A stretch of DNA of 64,000 bases. Source: Streptomyces armeniacus. GTDB lineage: Bacteria > Actinomycetota > Actinomycetes > Streptomycetales > Streptomycetaceae. Within the stretch, counting starts at the first letter, position 1, and every line of letters starts with the position of its first letter. A program made the translations under genes and the position numbers. This document shows, in pieces, positions 24,024 to 33,404 of this stretch. The notes under the pieces are model-generated. The model was not told where the DNA came from. It did no database searches and saw only the letters and a list, made by a program, of their open reading frames with translations. The stretch spans positions 310,001-374,000 of the forward strand of contig NZ_CP031320.1 of assembly GCF_003355155.1 (NCBI RefSeq), given 5' to 3'.

Positions 24024-26414
24024 GTGACCACCGCACCAGCCGCCGCAGCCGCCACTGCGCCGAGCGCACCACCCGCCGCCCGTACGGACCCCGGCGCTGC
24101 GGCGCTGACCCGGCTCCTCACCGGCCTCGCCGCCGACCTCCCCGCCACCGACCCGCACCGGGTCGCCGCCGCCGCGCTGCGGGGCCGCCACCCGGGCTCC
24201 GACGACGCGGAGCTGCGCTCCCTCGCGACGGAGGCCGCCGCCGGCCTGATCGGCGAGGAGCCGGCGTACTCACGGCTCGCCGCCCGGCTCCTCACCCTCG
24301 CCGTACGGGAGGAGGCGGCCGGCCAGGGCGCGCACTCGTTCTCGGCCTCGGTCGCGACCGGGCACCGCGAGGGGCTGATCGCGGACGGCACCGCGGCGTT
24401 CGTCCGTACGCACGCGGCGCGGCTGGACGCGCTCGTCGCGGCGGCCCAGGCGGACGGCGCGGACGACCGCCTCGGGTACTTCGGGCTGCGCACCGTCCAC
24501 ACCCGCTATCTGCTCCGGCACCCCGTCACCCGCCGCGTCATCGAGACCCCGCAGCACTTCCTGCTCCGTGTGGCCTGCGGACTCGCCGCGGACGACGGCG
24601 AGGAGGCGCTCACCGAGGTCGCCGAGTTGTACCGGCTCACCAGCACCCTCGCCTATCTGCCCTCCTCCCCCACCCTCTTCAACTCCGGCACCCGGCACCC
24701 GCAGATGTCGTCCTGCTATCTGCTGGACTCCCCGCTGGACGACCTCGACTCCGTCTACGAGCGCTACGGCCAGGTCGCCCGGCTCTCGAAGCACGCGGGC
24801 GGCATCGGCCTGTCGTACTCCCGTATCCGCGGGCGGGGTTCGCTGATCCGCGGCACCAACGGGCTCTCGAACGGGATCGTCCCGTTCCTGCGCACCCTCG
24901 ACTCCTCCGTCGCCGCCGTGCACCAGGGCGGCAGGCGCAAGGGCGCGGCCTGCGTCTATCTGGAGACGTGGCACGCGGACCTGGAGGAGTTCCTCGAGCT
25001 GCGCGACAGCACCGGCGAGGAGGCACGCCGTACGCACCACCTCAACCTTGCCCACTGGATCCCCGACGAGTTCATGCGCCGGGTCGAGGCGGACGCCGGC
25101 TGGTCGCTGTTCTCGCCCTCGGACACACCGGAGCTGACGGACCTGTGGGGCGACGCCTTCGACGCCGCCTACCGCCGTGCGGAGGCCGCGGGCCTGGCCG
25201 TACGGACCGTGCCCGCGCGTGAGTTGTACTCGCGGATGATGCGCACGCTCGCGCAGACCGGCAACGGCTGGATGACCTTCAAGGACACCTCCAACCGCAC
25301 CGCCAACCAGACGGCGGAGCCCGGCCACGTCGTGCACTCCTCGAACCTCTGCACCGAGATCCTGGAGGTGACGGACGACGGCGAGACGGCCGTCTGCAAC
25401 CTCGGTTCCGTCAACCTCGCAGCCCATCTGCACGACGACGGCACGCTGGACTGGGAGCGGCTGGACGCCACCGTCCGCACCGCCGTGACCTTCCTCGACC
25501 GCGTCGTCGACGTCAACTACTACCCGACCCCCCAGGCCGCGGCCTCCAACTCCCGCTGGCGCCCGGTCGGTCTGGGCCTGATGGGCCTGCAGGACGTCTT
25601 CTTCCGGCTGCGGCTCCCGTTCGACTCGCCGGAGGCGCGGGAGCTGTCCACCCGTGTCTCCGAACGGATCATGCTCGCCGCGTACGAGGCGTCCGCCGCG
25701 CTCGCCGAGCGGCACGGCCCGCTGCCCGCCTGGGAGTCGACCCGTACGGCACGCGGCGTGCTGCACCCCGACCACTACCCCGACGCCGTACCGGCCTGGC
25801 CCGAGCGCTGGTCGGCGCTGCGCGAGCGCGTCGCCCGCACCGGCCTGCGCAACGCCCTGCTGCTCGCCATCGCGCCGACGGCGACAATCGCCTCGATCGC
25901 GGGCGTGTACGAGTGCATCGAGCCGCAGGTGTCGAACCTCTTCAAGCGGGAGACCCTGAGCGGCGAGTTCCTCCAGGTGAACGCCTATCTGGTGGCGGAG
26001 CTGAAGCGGCTCGGGCGCTGGGACGAGCGGACCCGGGACGCGCTGCGCGAGAGCAGCGGCTCGGTGCAGGAGCTGGACGGCATCCCGGACGACGTACGCG
26101 CGCTGTACCGCACCGCGTGGGAGATCCCGCAGCGCGCGCTGATCGACATGGCGGCGGCGCGCACGCCGTATCTGGACCAGAGCCAGTCGCTGAACCTGTT
26201 CCTGAGCTCGCCGACCATCGGGAAGCTCAGCTCGATGTACGCGTACGCATGGCGGAGCGGCATCAAGACCACGTACTACCTGCGCTCGCGCCCGGCGACC
26301 CGGATCGCGCGGGCGGCGGGCGGCACGGCCGCGAACCCGACCACAGCCGCGCCCCAAGACGACGCGGCCGCCTGCTCCCTGGAGAACCCCGAGTCCTGCG
26401 AGGCATGCCAGTGA
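24024..26414 (+). CDS. nrdA: Ribonucleoside-diphosphate reductase large subunit, class Ia
   Basis: A 796-residue catalytic alpha subunit. An N-terminal ATP-cone-like region is followed by LPSSPTLFNSGTRHPQMSSCYLL with the first active-site Cys, SNLCTEILE, CNLGSVNLAAHL with the second redox Cys, and a C-terminal CEACQ pair that relays electrons from thioredoxin. It reduces ribonucleoside diphosphates to deoxy forms with NrdB. GTG 24024 lies about 10 nt after AGGGAGAG; the frame is open further up, but that part is the riboswitch. It overlaps nrdB by 4 nt and is controlled by the upstream cobalamin riboswitch. Confidence 0.93.
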   Translation: MTTAPAAAAATAPSAPPAARTDPGAAALTRLLTGLAADLPATDPHRVAAAALRGRHPGSDDAELRSLATEAAAGLIGEEPAYSRLAARLLTLAVREEAAGQGAHSFSASVATGHREGLIADGTAAFVRTHAARLDALVAAAQADGADDRLGYFGLRTVHTRYLLRHPVTRRVIETPQHFLLRVACGLAADDGEEALTEVAELYRLTSTLAYLPSSPTLFNSGTRHPQMSSCYLLDSPLDDLDSVYERYGQVARLSKHAGGIGLSYSRIRGRGSLIRGTNGLSNGIVPFLRTLDSSVAAVHQGGRRKGAACVYLETWHADLEEFLELRDSTGEEARRTHHLNLAHWIPDEFMRRVEADAGWSLFSPSDTPELTDLWGDAFDAAYRRAEAAGLAVRTVPARELYSRMMRTLAQTGNGWMTFKDTSNRTANQTAEPGHVVHSSNLCTEILEVTDDGETAVCNLGSVNLAAHLHDDGTLDWERLDATVRTAVTFLDRVVDVNYYPTPQAAASNSRWRPVGLGLMGLQDVFFRLRLPFDSPEARELSTRVSERIMLAAYEASAALAERHGPLPAWESTRTARGVLHPDHYPDAVPAWPERWSALRERVARTGLRNALLLAIAPTATIASIAGVYECIEPQVSNLFKRETLSGEFLQVNAYLVAELKRLGRWDERTRDALRESSGSVQELDGIPDDVRALYRTAWEIPQRALIDMAAARTPYLDQSQSLNLFLSSPTIGKLSSMYAYAWRSGIKTTYYLRSRPATRIARAAGGTAANPTTAAPQDDAAACSLENPESCEACQ

Positions 26415-27463
26415 CGACCACAGCACACCCGGAACCGGCCCGTCCCAAGAACCTCCTCGACCCGGGCTTCGAGCTGACCCTGCGCCCGATGCGGTATCCG
26501 GAGTTCTACGACCGCTACCGCGACGCCATCAAGAACACCTGGACCGTGGAGGAGGTCGACCTCCACTCCGACGTCGCCGATCTCGCCCGGCTCTCACCGG
26601 GCGAGCAGCACATGATCAGCCGTCTCGTGGCCTTCTTCGCCACCGGTGACTCGATCGTGGCGAACAACGTGGTGCTGTCGCTGTACAAGCACATCAACTC
26701 CCCCGAGGCGCGGCTGTATCTGTCCCGGCAGCTGTTCGAGGAGGCCGTGCACGTCCAGTTCTATCTGACGCTGCTGGACACGTATCTGCCCGATCCGGAC
26801 GAGCGTGCCGAGGCGTTCGCGGCGGTGGAGAACATCCCGTCCATCCGCGAGAAGGCGCAGTTCTGCTTCCGCTGGATGGCCGCGCTGGAGGAGGGCGAGG
26901 GGGTGGCGAGGAGCGGCCGCCTGGAGTCACGTGCCGACCGGCGGCGCTTCCTGCTGAACCTGATCTGCTTCGCCGCGTGCATCGAAGGGCTGTTCTTCTA
27001 CGGCGCGTTCGCGTACGTCTACTGGTTCCGCTCCCGCGGCCTGCTGCACGGCCTGGCCACCGGCACCAACTGGGTGTTCCGCGACGAGTCGATGCACATG
27101 TCGTTCGCCTTCGACGTGGTGGACACGGTCCGCGCCGAGGAGCCGGAGCTGTTCGACGACGCCCTGGAGGCGGAGGTCGCGGCGATGCTCGACGAGGCGG
27201 TGGAGGCGGAGCTGCAGTTCGCGCGCGACCTGTGCGGGGAGGGCCTGCCGGGCATGAACACCGGGTCGATGCGCGACTATCTGCGGGCGGTCGCGGACCA
27301 GCGCCTCGTACGGCTGGGCTTCGCGGCCCGTTACGGCGCGCGGAACCCGTTCTCCTTCATGGAGCTGCAGAACGTCCAGGAGCTGACCAACTTCTTCGAG
27401 CGGCGCGCCTCCGCGTACCAGGTCGCCGTCGAGGGATCGGTCTCCTTCGACGACGACTTCTGA
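26411..27463 (+). CDS. nrdB: Ribonucleoside-diphosphate reductase small subunit, class Ia
   Basis: A 350-residue R2 protein that generates the radical. Di-iron ligands are visible as D80 (ATGDS), E111 and H114 (EEAVH), then further E and EXXH sites (CIEGLFF, RDESMHM). Y118, four residues after H114, sits where E. coli R2 has radical Tyr122, so this is a tyrosyl-radical enzyme rather than class Ic. GTG 26411 has GAGG at 8 nt and overlaps the nrdA stop; ATG 26405 is too close to that site. No nrdS-like AraC-family gene follows, unlike the S. coelicolor operon as I recall it. Confidence 0.93.
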   Translation: MTTTAHPEPARPKNLLDPGFELTLRPMRYPEFYDRYRDAIKNTWTVEEVDLHSDVADLARLSPGEQHMISRLVAFFATGDSIVANNVVLSLYKHINSPEARLYLSRQLFEEAVHVQFYLTLLDTYLPDPDERAEAFAAVENIPSIREKAQFCFRWMAALEEGEGVARSGRLESRADRRRFLLNLICFAACIEGLFFYGAFAYVYWFRSRGLLHGLATGTNWVFRDESMHMSFAFDVVDTVRAEEPELFDDALEAEVAAMLDEAVEAELQFARDLCGEGLPGMNTGSMRDYLRAVADQRLVRLGFAARYGARNPFSFMELQNVQELTNFFERRASAYQVAVEGSVSFDDDF

Positions 27464-27478
27464 GCGGCGGGCGACGGC

Positions 27479-27519
27479 GCGGCCGGTCTCCGTACACGCG
27501 ACGTACGGGGACCGGCCGC
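27479..27519. terminator. Bidirectional terminator after nrdB
   Basis: A 17-bp stem with a single wobble (left arm GCGGCCGGTCTCCGTAC, right arm ending GGACCGGCCGC) encloses a 7-nt loop. It separates nrdB from the convergent secreted-protein gene. Confidence 0.85.
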
Positions 27520-27551
27520 GGACGCCCACGGCCGGCCGTGCGAGGGGGGAC

Positions 27552-28121
27552 TCAGCAGCCGCCGCAGTTGTGGTAGGTCACGTCCCAGTGGTTGCCCTCC
27601 CGGTAGTAGATGTTCCCGGAGCCGGACTTCCACTTGGAGCCGCCGATGGAGGTGAACGTGCCCTGAATGTAGTTGTCGAGGCAGCTCGACAGGCTGAAGT
27701 CGACCTTGTAGCCGTTCCAGTGGCTGTACGTGCCGTCCGCGTGCCCGGTCTCGGTGCCGCCGGTGAGGTTGATCGCGCAGCCGCTGGCGCTCTTGAGCGT
27801 GATCACGCCGTCCACCGTCGCCGAGTTGATCTGGTCGAACGAGGTGCAGGTGGAGTTGTTGCGGTCCGAGCAGTTGCCGCTGGACGACCAGGTGAGGCCG
27901 GCCGCGCTGAACTTGTCGGTCGCCTGCCCGTGGCTGAGCTTGGCCAGCGGCTGCGCCTCGGTCGCCTCGGCGGGCGCGCCGCCGGGCGCGGCCACGGCGG
28001 TGGCGGTGACGCCTCCGGCCACGAGCGCCACCGCGGCGCCAGCGGCGGCGAGGACGCGCGTCACACGGCGCCGTCTCGGCCGCGGGTCACGCCGGTCGCC
28101 CGGAACGTTGCTGGGGAGCAT
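27552..28121 (-). CDS. Small secreted Cys-containing protein, possible M15-like metallopeptidase
   Basis: A 189-residue protein with a basic N-terminus and a hydrophobic signal segment (RVLAAAGAAVALVAGGVTATAVAA), so it is exported. The mature part has six Cys, likely in disulfides, and the motifs TGGTETGHADGTYSHWNGYKVD and GNHWDVTYHNCGG (the first runs across about residues 115-137). The His...Asp...His-Trp pattern resembles the zinc site of small M15/LAS peptidoglycan peptidases, but the similarity is from memory. ATG 28121 lies directly after GGAGGCAGC. Confident of secretion, not of the activity. Confidence 0.7.
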   Translation of the reverse strand: MLPSNVPGDRRDPRPRRRRVTRVLAAAGAAVALVAGGVTATAVAAPGGAPAEATEAQPLAKLSHGQATDKFSAAGLTWSSSGNCSDRNNSTCTSFDQINSATVDGVITLKSASGCAINLTGGTETGHADGTYSHWNGYKVDFSLSSCLDNYIQGTFTSIGGSKWKSGSGNIYYREGNHWDVTYHNCGGC

Positions 28122-28276
28122 GCTGCCTCCGTTGGTGTGGGGGAACACCGAGATTGGCGTGCCCAGGCCAACGCGTCAACATCACCGCGAAACTGCCAAT
28201 GGCCGGGCCATTGAACGCCGTTGACCAGCGTGCCCCGGATCCCGGCACCCGGCCGCCGGCGGTCACCCGTCAGTCG

Positions 28277-28909
28277 TCAGTCGTTCGGCACCGTCTCGTA
28301 CCGCGGCGTCCCCTCCGCCATCTGCTGGAGGGCGTCCTTGCGCTCACGCTTCGAGAGCCGGTCGATGTACAGGTACCCGTACAGGTGGTCCGTCTCGTGC
28401 TGGAGGCAGCGCGCGAAGTACCCGCTGCCGCGCACCGCGATCGGCTTGCCCTCGGCGTCCTGCCCGCGCACCACGGCGTAGTCGGGGCGGGCGAGCGGCG
28501 CGTACGCGGTAGGAACGGACAGGCAGCCCTCGTTGGAGTCGTCCAGCACCCGCCGGTCGGCGGGGAGTTCGTCCAGCACCGGGTTGCACACGACGCCCAC
28601 GTGCCGTACGCCGTCGTCGTCCGGGCAGTCGTACACGAACACCTTCAGGTCGACGCCGATCTGGTTGGCGGCCAGCCCGACCCCCTCGGCGGCGCGCTGG
28701 CTCGCGAACATGTCGTCGATCAGCCGGGCCAGCCCGTCGTCGAACTCGGTGACGTCCTTGCACTCCCTGTGCAGGACCGGGTTGCCGACGACCGTGACCG
28801 GGTGCGCGGTGCCGCGCGCGACGTGCGCCGCCTCACGCTCCGCACAGTCCTCCGTGTCGACCACGAACTCGTCGGCGGTCTCCGACCGGGTCTCCTGCTG
28901 CTGCGACAT
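28277..28909 (-). CDS. def: Peptide deformylase
   Basis: A 210-residue enzyme with all three motifs: GVGLAANQ (76-83), EGCLS (127-131) supplying a metal Cys, and QHETDHLYG (170-178) supplying two metal His and the catalytic Glu. It removes formyl from the N-terminal Met of new proteins. The N-terminal about 30 residues are an acidic extension. ATG 28909 is used, with AGGAAGG 11 nt upstream; the frame opens at 28954. Streptomycetes usually have several deformylases, so this may not be the only one. Confidence 0.92.
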   Translation of the reverse strand: MSQQQETRSETADEFVVDTEDCAEREAAHVARGTAHPVTVVGNPVLHRECKDVTEFDDGLARLIDDMFASQRAAEGVGLAANQIGVDLKVFVYDCPDDDGVRHVGVVCNPVLDELPADRRVLDDSNEGCLSVPTAYAPLARPDYAVVRGQDAEGKPIAVRGSGYFARCLQHETDHLYGYLYIDRLSKRERKDALQQMAEGTPRYETVPND

Positions 28910-29000
28910 GCCGTCGTACGCCTTCCTCACGCCCGGTCGCGCCGGGGACCACACTGGCTGTTACGCCCTACACAGTTTCGCCCTACAGGGTACGGCGCGG

Positions 29001-30002
29001 TCAGCAGACCTCTTCCAGATCCCGCCACTCCCGGCTGTCCGGGCTGTCCGCGACCCAGCCGTCCAGCAGCCCGCGTACGAGCCCGGCCGGCGCCGCCAGC
29101 CCGCACTCGCGCTCCGGCACCCACAGATCGCCGGGCCCGCCGGAGGTCATGTGGCCGAGCGGCCCGGGGTGGCCGGGCGAGCTGTGGTCGTGCGGGTCGA
29201 GATGGAGCGAGCCGTCGCCCTCGTCGCTGGGCATCCGGCTCTCCGAGCAGGAGCGGCACAGCAGCCGCACCGACGAGGACCAGTCCTCGGCGGCGAACCC
29301 CGCCTCGGCCGCGAGCCGCTCCAGCGCGTCGCGGTCCGACTCCGTGGCGGCGTCCAGCAGCACCACCCAGGTGGGCACGGGCGAGGGCGCCCACAGTTCG
29401 ATCTCGTCGAAGACGGGGTACGACGGGCCGGCGGAGGTCGTGCGCTCGCCGTGCGGCACCCCGTCGTGCAGCACCACCTCGCCCCAGCGGCGGCCGGACG
29501 AGGGCAGCGGGATGCTCTGGATCTCCAGCCGTGCCGGATCGATCCTCCGCCCCCAGACGACCTCGGCCTCGCCCTCCGGCGAGAGCCGTACGGCGGCGCT
29601 GCCCAGCTGCATCCCGGTCGGTTCCCCGGCCGCGGCCGAGCCGTGCGCCTCGCCCGGCACCCGCAGCCCGTACGCCTGCCAGGCGCGCCGCGCGAGGGGC
29701 CAGTCCTGGAGCGCGGTGGCGGCGATGCCGACGTTCCACCAGTCGGGCGCCCCGGCGTCGCGGTCCAGCAGCGCGACGGCGCGCAGCCCGGCGGCGCGCG
29801 CCTGCTCCCAGTCGTGCCGGAACTTGTGCAGCAGCGCGAGGTTGAACCACGACTCGGAGAGCCACGGCTCCAGATCCGCGGCACGCGTCAGCAGGGCGCC
29901 GGCGTCCTCGTAACGCCCGTCGCCTATAAGCGTGAACGCGCGGTCCGTCGCCTGCCGCCAGGAGGCGGAGGGCCGGTGCCGCACCTTGCCGAAGATCCTC
30001 AC
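29001..30002 (-). CDS. TPR-containing hypothetical protein
   Basis: A 333-residue protein starting at GTG 30002 (AGGCGG upstream). The frame extends to TTG 30128, but that part is basic low-complexity sequence. Residues about 10-90 form TPR units (SWRQATDRAFTLIGDGRYEDAGALLTRAADLEPWLSESWFNLALLHK...). The middle is a beta-rich domain (MQLGSAAVRLSPEGEAEVVWGRRIDPARLEIQSI), and the C-terminal third has a Cys pair (LLCRSCSES) that could bind metal. I recognise it as a conserved streptomycete hypothetical and know no function. It lies after the HD genes on the same strand. Confidence 0.75.
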   Translation of the reverse strand: MRIFGKVRHRPSASWRQATDRAFTLIGDGRYEDAGALLTRAADLEPWLSESWFNLALLHKFRHDWEQARAAGLRAVALLDRDAGAPDWWNVGIAATALQDWPLARRAWQAYGLRVPGEAHGSAAAGEPTGMQLGSAAVRLSPEGEAEVVWGRRIDPARLEIQSIPLPSSGRRWGEVVLHDGVPHGERTTSAGPSYPVFDEIELWAPSPVPTWVVLLDAATESDRDALERLAAEAGFAAEDWSSSVRLLCRSCSESRMPSDEGDGSLHLDPHDHSSPGHPGPLGHMTSGGPGDLWVPERECGLAAPAGLVRGLLDGWVADSPDSREWRDLEEVC

Positions 30003-30164
30003 TATGTGCCGCCTGATTCCCGCCTGCCGGTTGTCATCCGCGCCCTGTCCGGTGCGTCCGTACGGGGTCTGTGTGCGCTTGTCCTGTGCGCTGCCTCCGC
30101 GCTTTCCGGTTCCCCTCTTCGCATCCAACCATGCCCACTCGGGTGCCCGCTCACTACCCGTATG

Positions 30165-31457
30165 TCAGGGCACCTTGCCCTCGGACACGACCCGGGCGAG
30201 CGCTTCCACCACGCGCGGGTCGTAGTCCCGCGCGCACCCCAGCCGCAGTCGCTCCAGCGCGTGCAGCGGACCCGCTATTCCGTCCCGCCCGTCCGGCGGT
30301 TCGGTCTCTCCGGAGGTGTCCGCGGTGCCGTGCCCGGATCGGGCCACCAGGTCCTCGTACGCGTTGACGGCGCGCACGATGCGGGCGGTGAGGGGTTGCT
30401 CACGGTACGGATCGGCCTGCCGCTCGACGACGACGGCGACCTCGGTGGGCACGCCCGTCTGCCGTACGACCGCGCCGCCCAGCAGCGCGATCCGGCGCCG
30501 CTGCGCGGGGTCCAGCGGCTCGGTGGCGCCGGCGGCCACCGGGTCGACCAGGGACAGCTGGCCGATGTCGTGCATGAGGGCGGCGTACTCCAGAACGGTG
30601 AGTTCGGGTTCGCCCAGGCCCAGCTCGCGTGCCACGGCGCGGCTGAGCGCGGCGACGCGGCGCGCGTGCCCGTGCGGGGTGTAGCCGGCGACCTCGGTCG
30701 CCCGTGCGAGTGACACGATGGTCTGCCGGTACGTGGTCCGCACCGCCGCGTAGCGCCGGAACGAGAACTGCGTGAGCAGCAGCGGCACACAGAAGACCGG
30801 CAGCGCCCACAGCCCCGCCACGGCGACGGCGAGCGCGATGACGGCGCCGGTCGCGACGATCGCCGGGATGATGCCGACGGTGGCGCGCAACTGGTCGCGC
30901 AGCAGCGGCGCGTAAGGCCAGCCCGTACGCCCCGCGGCGAGGACGGCGGCGAGCACCGCGTCGCACAGGGCGGTGAGCAGCACGACGGCGAGCAGCCACA
31001 GCGCGTAGTACGGGCCGGTGCCGACCCAGCGCTCCAACGTGCCGGTGCTGTACAGCGGTTGGAAGCAGACGGCGGCGAATCCGGCGGCGAGCACCCTGCG
31101 TACGGCGTGGTCGAGCACGAACGCGCGGCCCGCCGCCCGTTCTGCGGCGAGGTGCGGCGCCAGCCCCAGCAGGGTCGCGGTCACGACGACGGCGACGACC
31201 TGGAGCGCGCCGTGGCTGGTCGCGCGCCCGCCCGCCTCGCCGAGCAGCGCGTAGCCGAGCGCGCCGGCGGTGCCGAGCGGCCCGACGGAGTGGTCCGTGC
31301 CGGGCAGCCGCACCCGTACGAGCTCGCCGACGGTGATGACCATCCCGAACGCGAGGGCGATGCCGGGCTGTTGGAGGCCGCGCGCCAGGGTGCCGGCGAT
31401 CGCCGCACCGCCGAGCGCGACCGCGGCGGCGTGCACCGCCGCCACCCGGCGGCTCAC
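30165..31457 (-). CDS. Membrane HD-domain protein, degenerate HD-GYP
   Basis: A 430-residue protein. The first half has about six hydrophobic helices; the second half, from about residue 215, is an HD-GYP-like domain. The first His (PHGHARRV) and the HD pair (LMHDIGQLSLVDP) remain, but the HHExxxGxGYP signature is replaced by VVVERQADPYREQ and VADAFDA by VNAYEDL, so c-di-GMP cleavage is doubtful. GTG 31457 overlaps the stop of the intact HD-GYP gene upstream (GTGA). It may be a regulatory or binding partner of that enzyme. Confidence 0.8.
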   Translation of the reverse strand: MSRRVAAVHAAAVALGGAAIAGTLARGLQQPGIALAFGMVITVGELVRVRLPGTDHSVGPLGTAGALGYALLGEAGGRATSHGALQVVAVVVTATLLGLAPHLAAERAAGRAFVLDHAVRRVLAAGFAAVCFQPLYSTGTLERWVGTGPYYALWLLAVVLLTALCDAVLAAVLAAGRTGWPYAPLLRDQLRATVGIIPAIVATGAVIALAVAVAGLWALPVFCVPLLLTQFSFRRYAAVRTTYRQTIVSLARATEVAGYTPHGHARRVAALSRAVARELGLGEPELTVLEYAALMHDIGQLSLVDPVAAGATEPLDPAQRRRIALLGGAVVRQTGVPTEVAVVVERQADPYREQPLTARIVRAVNAYEDLVARSGHGTADTSGETEPPDGRDGIAGPLHALERLRLGCARDYDPRVVEALARVVSEGKVP

Positions 31458-32899
31458 GCCGGCGGCCCCGCGGTCTCGGCACGGTGCGCGGGCCCGGACG
31501 GGTACGCGGTCTCGGACCAGGGCGCGGTCTCGGCGCGCGTACCGGGCAGTCCGACGACGAGGTCCGGGAAGTCCTCCGGCGGACCGCCGGGTTCCGCGCC
31601 GCCGGCATCGGCCGTCACGGCGGGCGACCAGCCATCCCGTGCCAGCGCGCGGGCGAGCGCCGCGACCATACGGGGGTCGAACTGCGTGCCCGCGCAGTCC
31701 TCGAGCTCCGCGACGGCGCGGGACACGGGCAGCGCCTTGCGGTACGAGCGGGTCGAGGTCATCGCGTCGAACGCGTCCGCCACCGCGACGACCCGCGCGA
31801 ACTCGGGGATCTGGCCGCCGGACAGCCCGTACGGATAGCCGCGGCCGTCCAGCCGCTCGTGGTGGTGCAGGATCGCGCAGCGCACGTCGCCGAGGAAGCG
31901 GATGCCGCGCACCATCTCGTGCCCGTACTCGGGGTGCAGCTCGATGACGCGTCTCTCCTGCGGCGTGAGCGGGCCGTCCTTGCGCAGCAGCCGGGTGGGC
32001 ACGCCGAGCTTGCCGACGTCGTGCAGGATGCCGGCGAACCGGAGCGCCTCCGTACGCTCCTCGTCCATGCCGAGCTCGCGGGCGATCAGGACGGAGGCGC
32101 GGCCGACGCGTTCGCTGTGGCCGCGGGTGTAGCGGTCCTTGATGTCGACGGCCTGTACGAGGGCGCGGATGGTGGCCTGGTGCGCGGCGCGCTCGCGGTG
32201 GTACTGCGCGAAGACCCAGGCGGAGATGTACATGGGCAGCAGCACGAACAGCGCGGCGACCGGCCCGTACGGGCTGCGCCACAGCACCGCCATCATCAGG
32301 CCGGCCAGCCCGTGGACGACGTACGGCGCCGCGTTGCGCAGCGGCTGGCCGCGGAAGGCGGCGCGCGGGGAGCAGCGTTCGGCGAGGACCAGGACGGCGC
32401 CGTCGAGGACGCTGACGACGGCGCAGAAGGTCAACGCGGTGGCGCACGCCGGGAACAGCGCGCCGGGGAAGTCGGCTGCGGCGAGCTCCGCCGCGTCCGC
32501 CCCCGCCATGCGCTCCCGTACGTGCGCGGCGGCGTACGCGGCCAGCCCGAGCTGTGCGGCGTGCCAGACGCGCCGCGCGGCCGCGTGGTGCGGCTCGACG
32601 CGGCCGCACAGGGCCCCGCCGAGCGGGGCGAGCGCCGCGGCCTCGGGCGGGAGCAGGAACGCGGCGGTGAGCAGCACGGGGAACAGCGGGCCTATGCGCT
32701 GCGGCACCCGGTGGCTCATCAGGGGGCAGCGCGGCATCCATTCGCACAGCGCGTACAGCGCGGCGAGCGGGACCAGCGCGGCCCAGTCCGTGCCGGCGGG
32801 GCGTATGACGGCGGGTAAAGCGCAGCCGGCGGCGGCCACCGCCGCGCACACGATGAGGACGCGCGCGCCCCACGGCAGCCCGGCACCCCGTATCCGCAT
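31454..32899 (-). CDS. Membrane HD-GYP phosphodiesterase
   Basis: A 481-residue protein. The N-terminal 230 residues contain about six to seven membrane helices forming a sensor-like region. The HD-GYP domain follows with all hallmarks: HSERVG, ILHDVGKLGVP, HPEYGHE, ILHHHERLDGRGYPYGLSG and VVAVADAFDAMTSTRSYRK. It should hydrolyse cyclic di-GMP or a related dinucleotide at the membrane. The C-terminal about 70 residues are Pro/Gly-rich and disordered. ATG 32899 opens the operon, which continues with the degenerate HD paralogue. Confidence 0.88.
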   Translation of the reverse strand: MRIRGAGLPWGARVLIVCAAVAAAGCALPAVIRPAGTDWAALVPLAALYALCEWMPRCPLMSHRVPQRIGPLFPVLLTAAFLLPPEAAALAPLGGALCGRVEPHHAAARRVWHAAQLGLAAYAAAHVRERMAGADAAELAAADFPGALFPACATALTFCAVVSVLDGAVLVLAERCSPRAAFRGQPLRNAAPYVVHGLAGLMMAVLWRSPYGPVAALFVLLPMYISAWVFAQYHRERAAHQATIRALVQAVDIKDRYTRGHSERVGRASVLIARELGMDEERTEALRFAGILHDVGKLGVPTRLLRKDGPLTPQERRVIELHPEYGHEMVRGIRFLGDVRCAILHHHERLDGRGYPYGLSGGQIPEFARVVAVADAFDAMTSTRSYRKALPVSRAVAELEDCAGTQFDPRMVAALARALARDGWSPAVTADAGGAEPGGPPEDFPDLVVGLPGTRAETAPWSETAYPSGPAHRAETAGPPA

Positions 32900-33080
32900 C
32901 GCGACTCCTCCCCGCTTGCCACAGGTTGGGGAGGATAGGCCGCCGTAAGGGGTCCGCGCGGGCTCATACCCGCATTGGTCCTTACGAGCGGCATCGAGCG
33001 CACTCGATCGAGTGAATCGCCCTACGGAAGCTACCGTTCACGGCTCAACTGCCGTATTGGGAGGGGCTGTTGCCACGCCG

Positions 33081-33404
33081 TCAGGCGAGGTGCTTGCGCG
33101 GACCGGTGGCCGGCGCGTCCTCCTCCGCGGGCTCTTCCGGCGTGACGCCGCCCGCACGGATCATGTCGATCCGGCCCATGACCTTGGACCGCAGGTCCGA
33201 CGGCACGTCGTCGTGCCCGCAGCACCGCTTCACGAGCTTCTTGACCTCCTGCTCCAGGCCGTACTTCTCGAAGCACGGGGAGCATTCGTCGAAGTGCTCC
33301 TTGAACTTCTCGCAGTCCCTGTCGGGCATCTCCTTGTCGAGGTACTCATAGAGATGGTCCAGGACCTCGGAGCAGTCCATTTCATGCGGCTCTCCGCAAC
33401 TCAT
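33081..33404 (-). CDS. rsrA: Zinc-binding redox-sensitive anti-sigma factor RsrA
   Basis: A 107-residue ZAS-type anti-sigma factor. Residues C11, H37, C41 and C44 are at exactly the positions known for S. coelicolor RsrA, with an extra CC pair at 61-62. The reduced zinc form binds sigma-R; disulfide stress expels zinc, forms an internal disulfide and releases sigma-R. ATG 33404 overlaps the sigR stop (ATGA), so the pair is coupled. The C-terminal tail is acidic and Pro-rich. Confidence 0.95.
   Translation of the reverse strand: MSCGEPHEMDCSEVLDHLYEYLDKEMPDRDCEKFKEHFDECSPCFEKYGLEQEVKKLVKRCCGHDDVPSDLRSKVMGRIDMIRAGGVTPEEPAEEDAPATGPRKHLA

Noticed and set aside
24270..26426. A 718-codon minus-strand open frame
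   Set aside because: Exactly antisense to nrdA, with no recognisable motif and no ribosome-binding site.
30165..32873. A 902-codon minus-strand open frame
   Set aside because: Only its last 430 codons are a real gene (HD protein from GTG 31457). The earlier part is an Arg/Ala/Pro-rich out-of-frame shadow of the HD-GYP gene.
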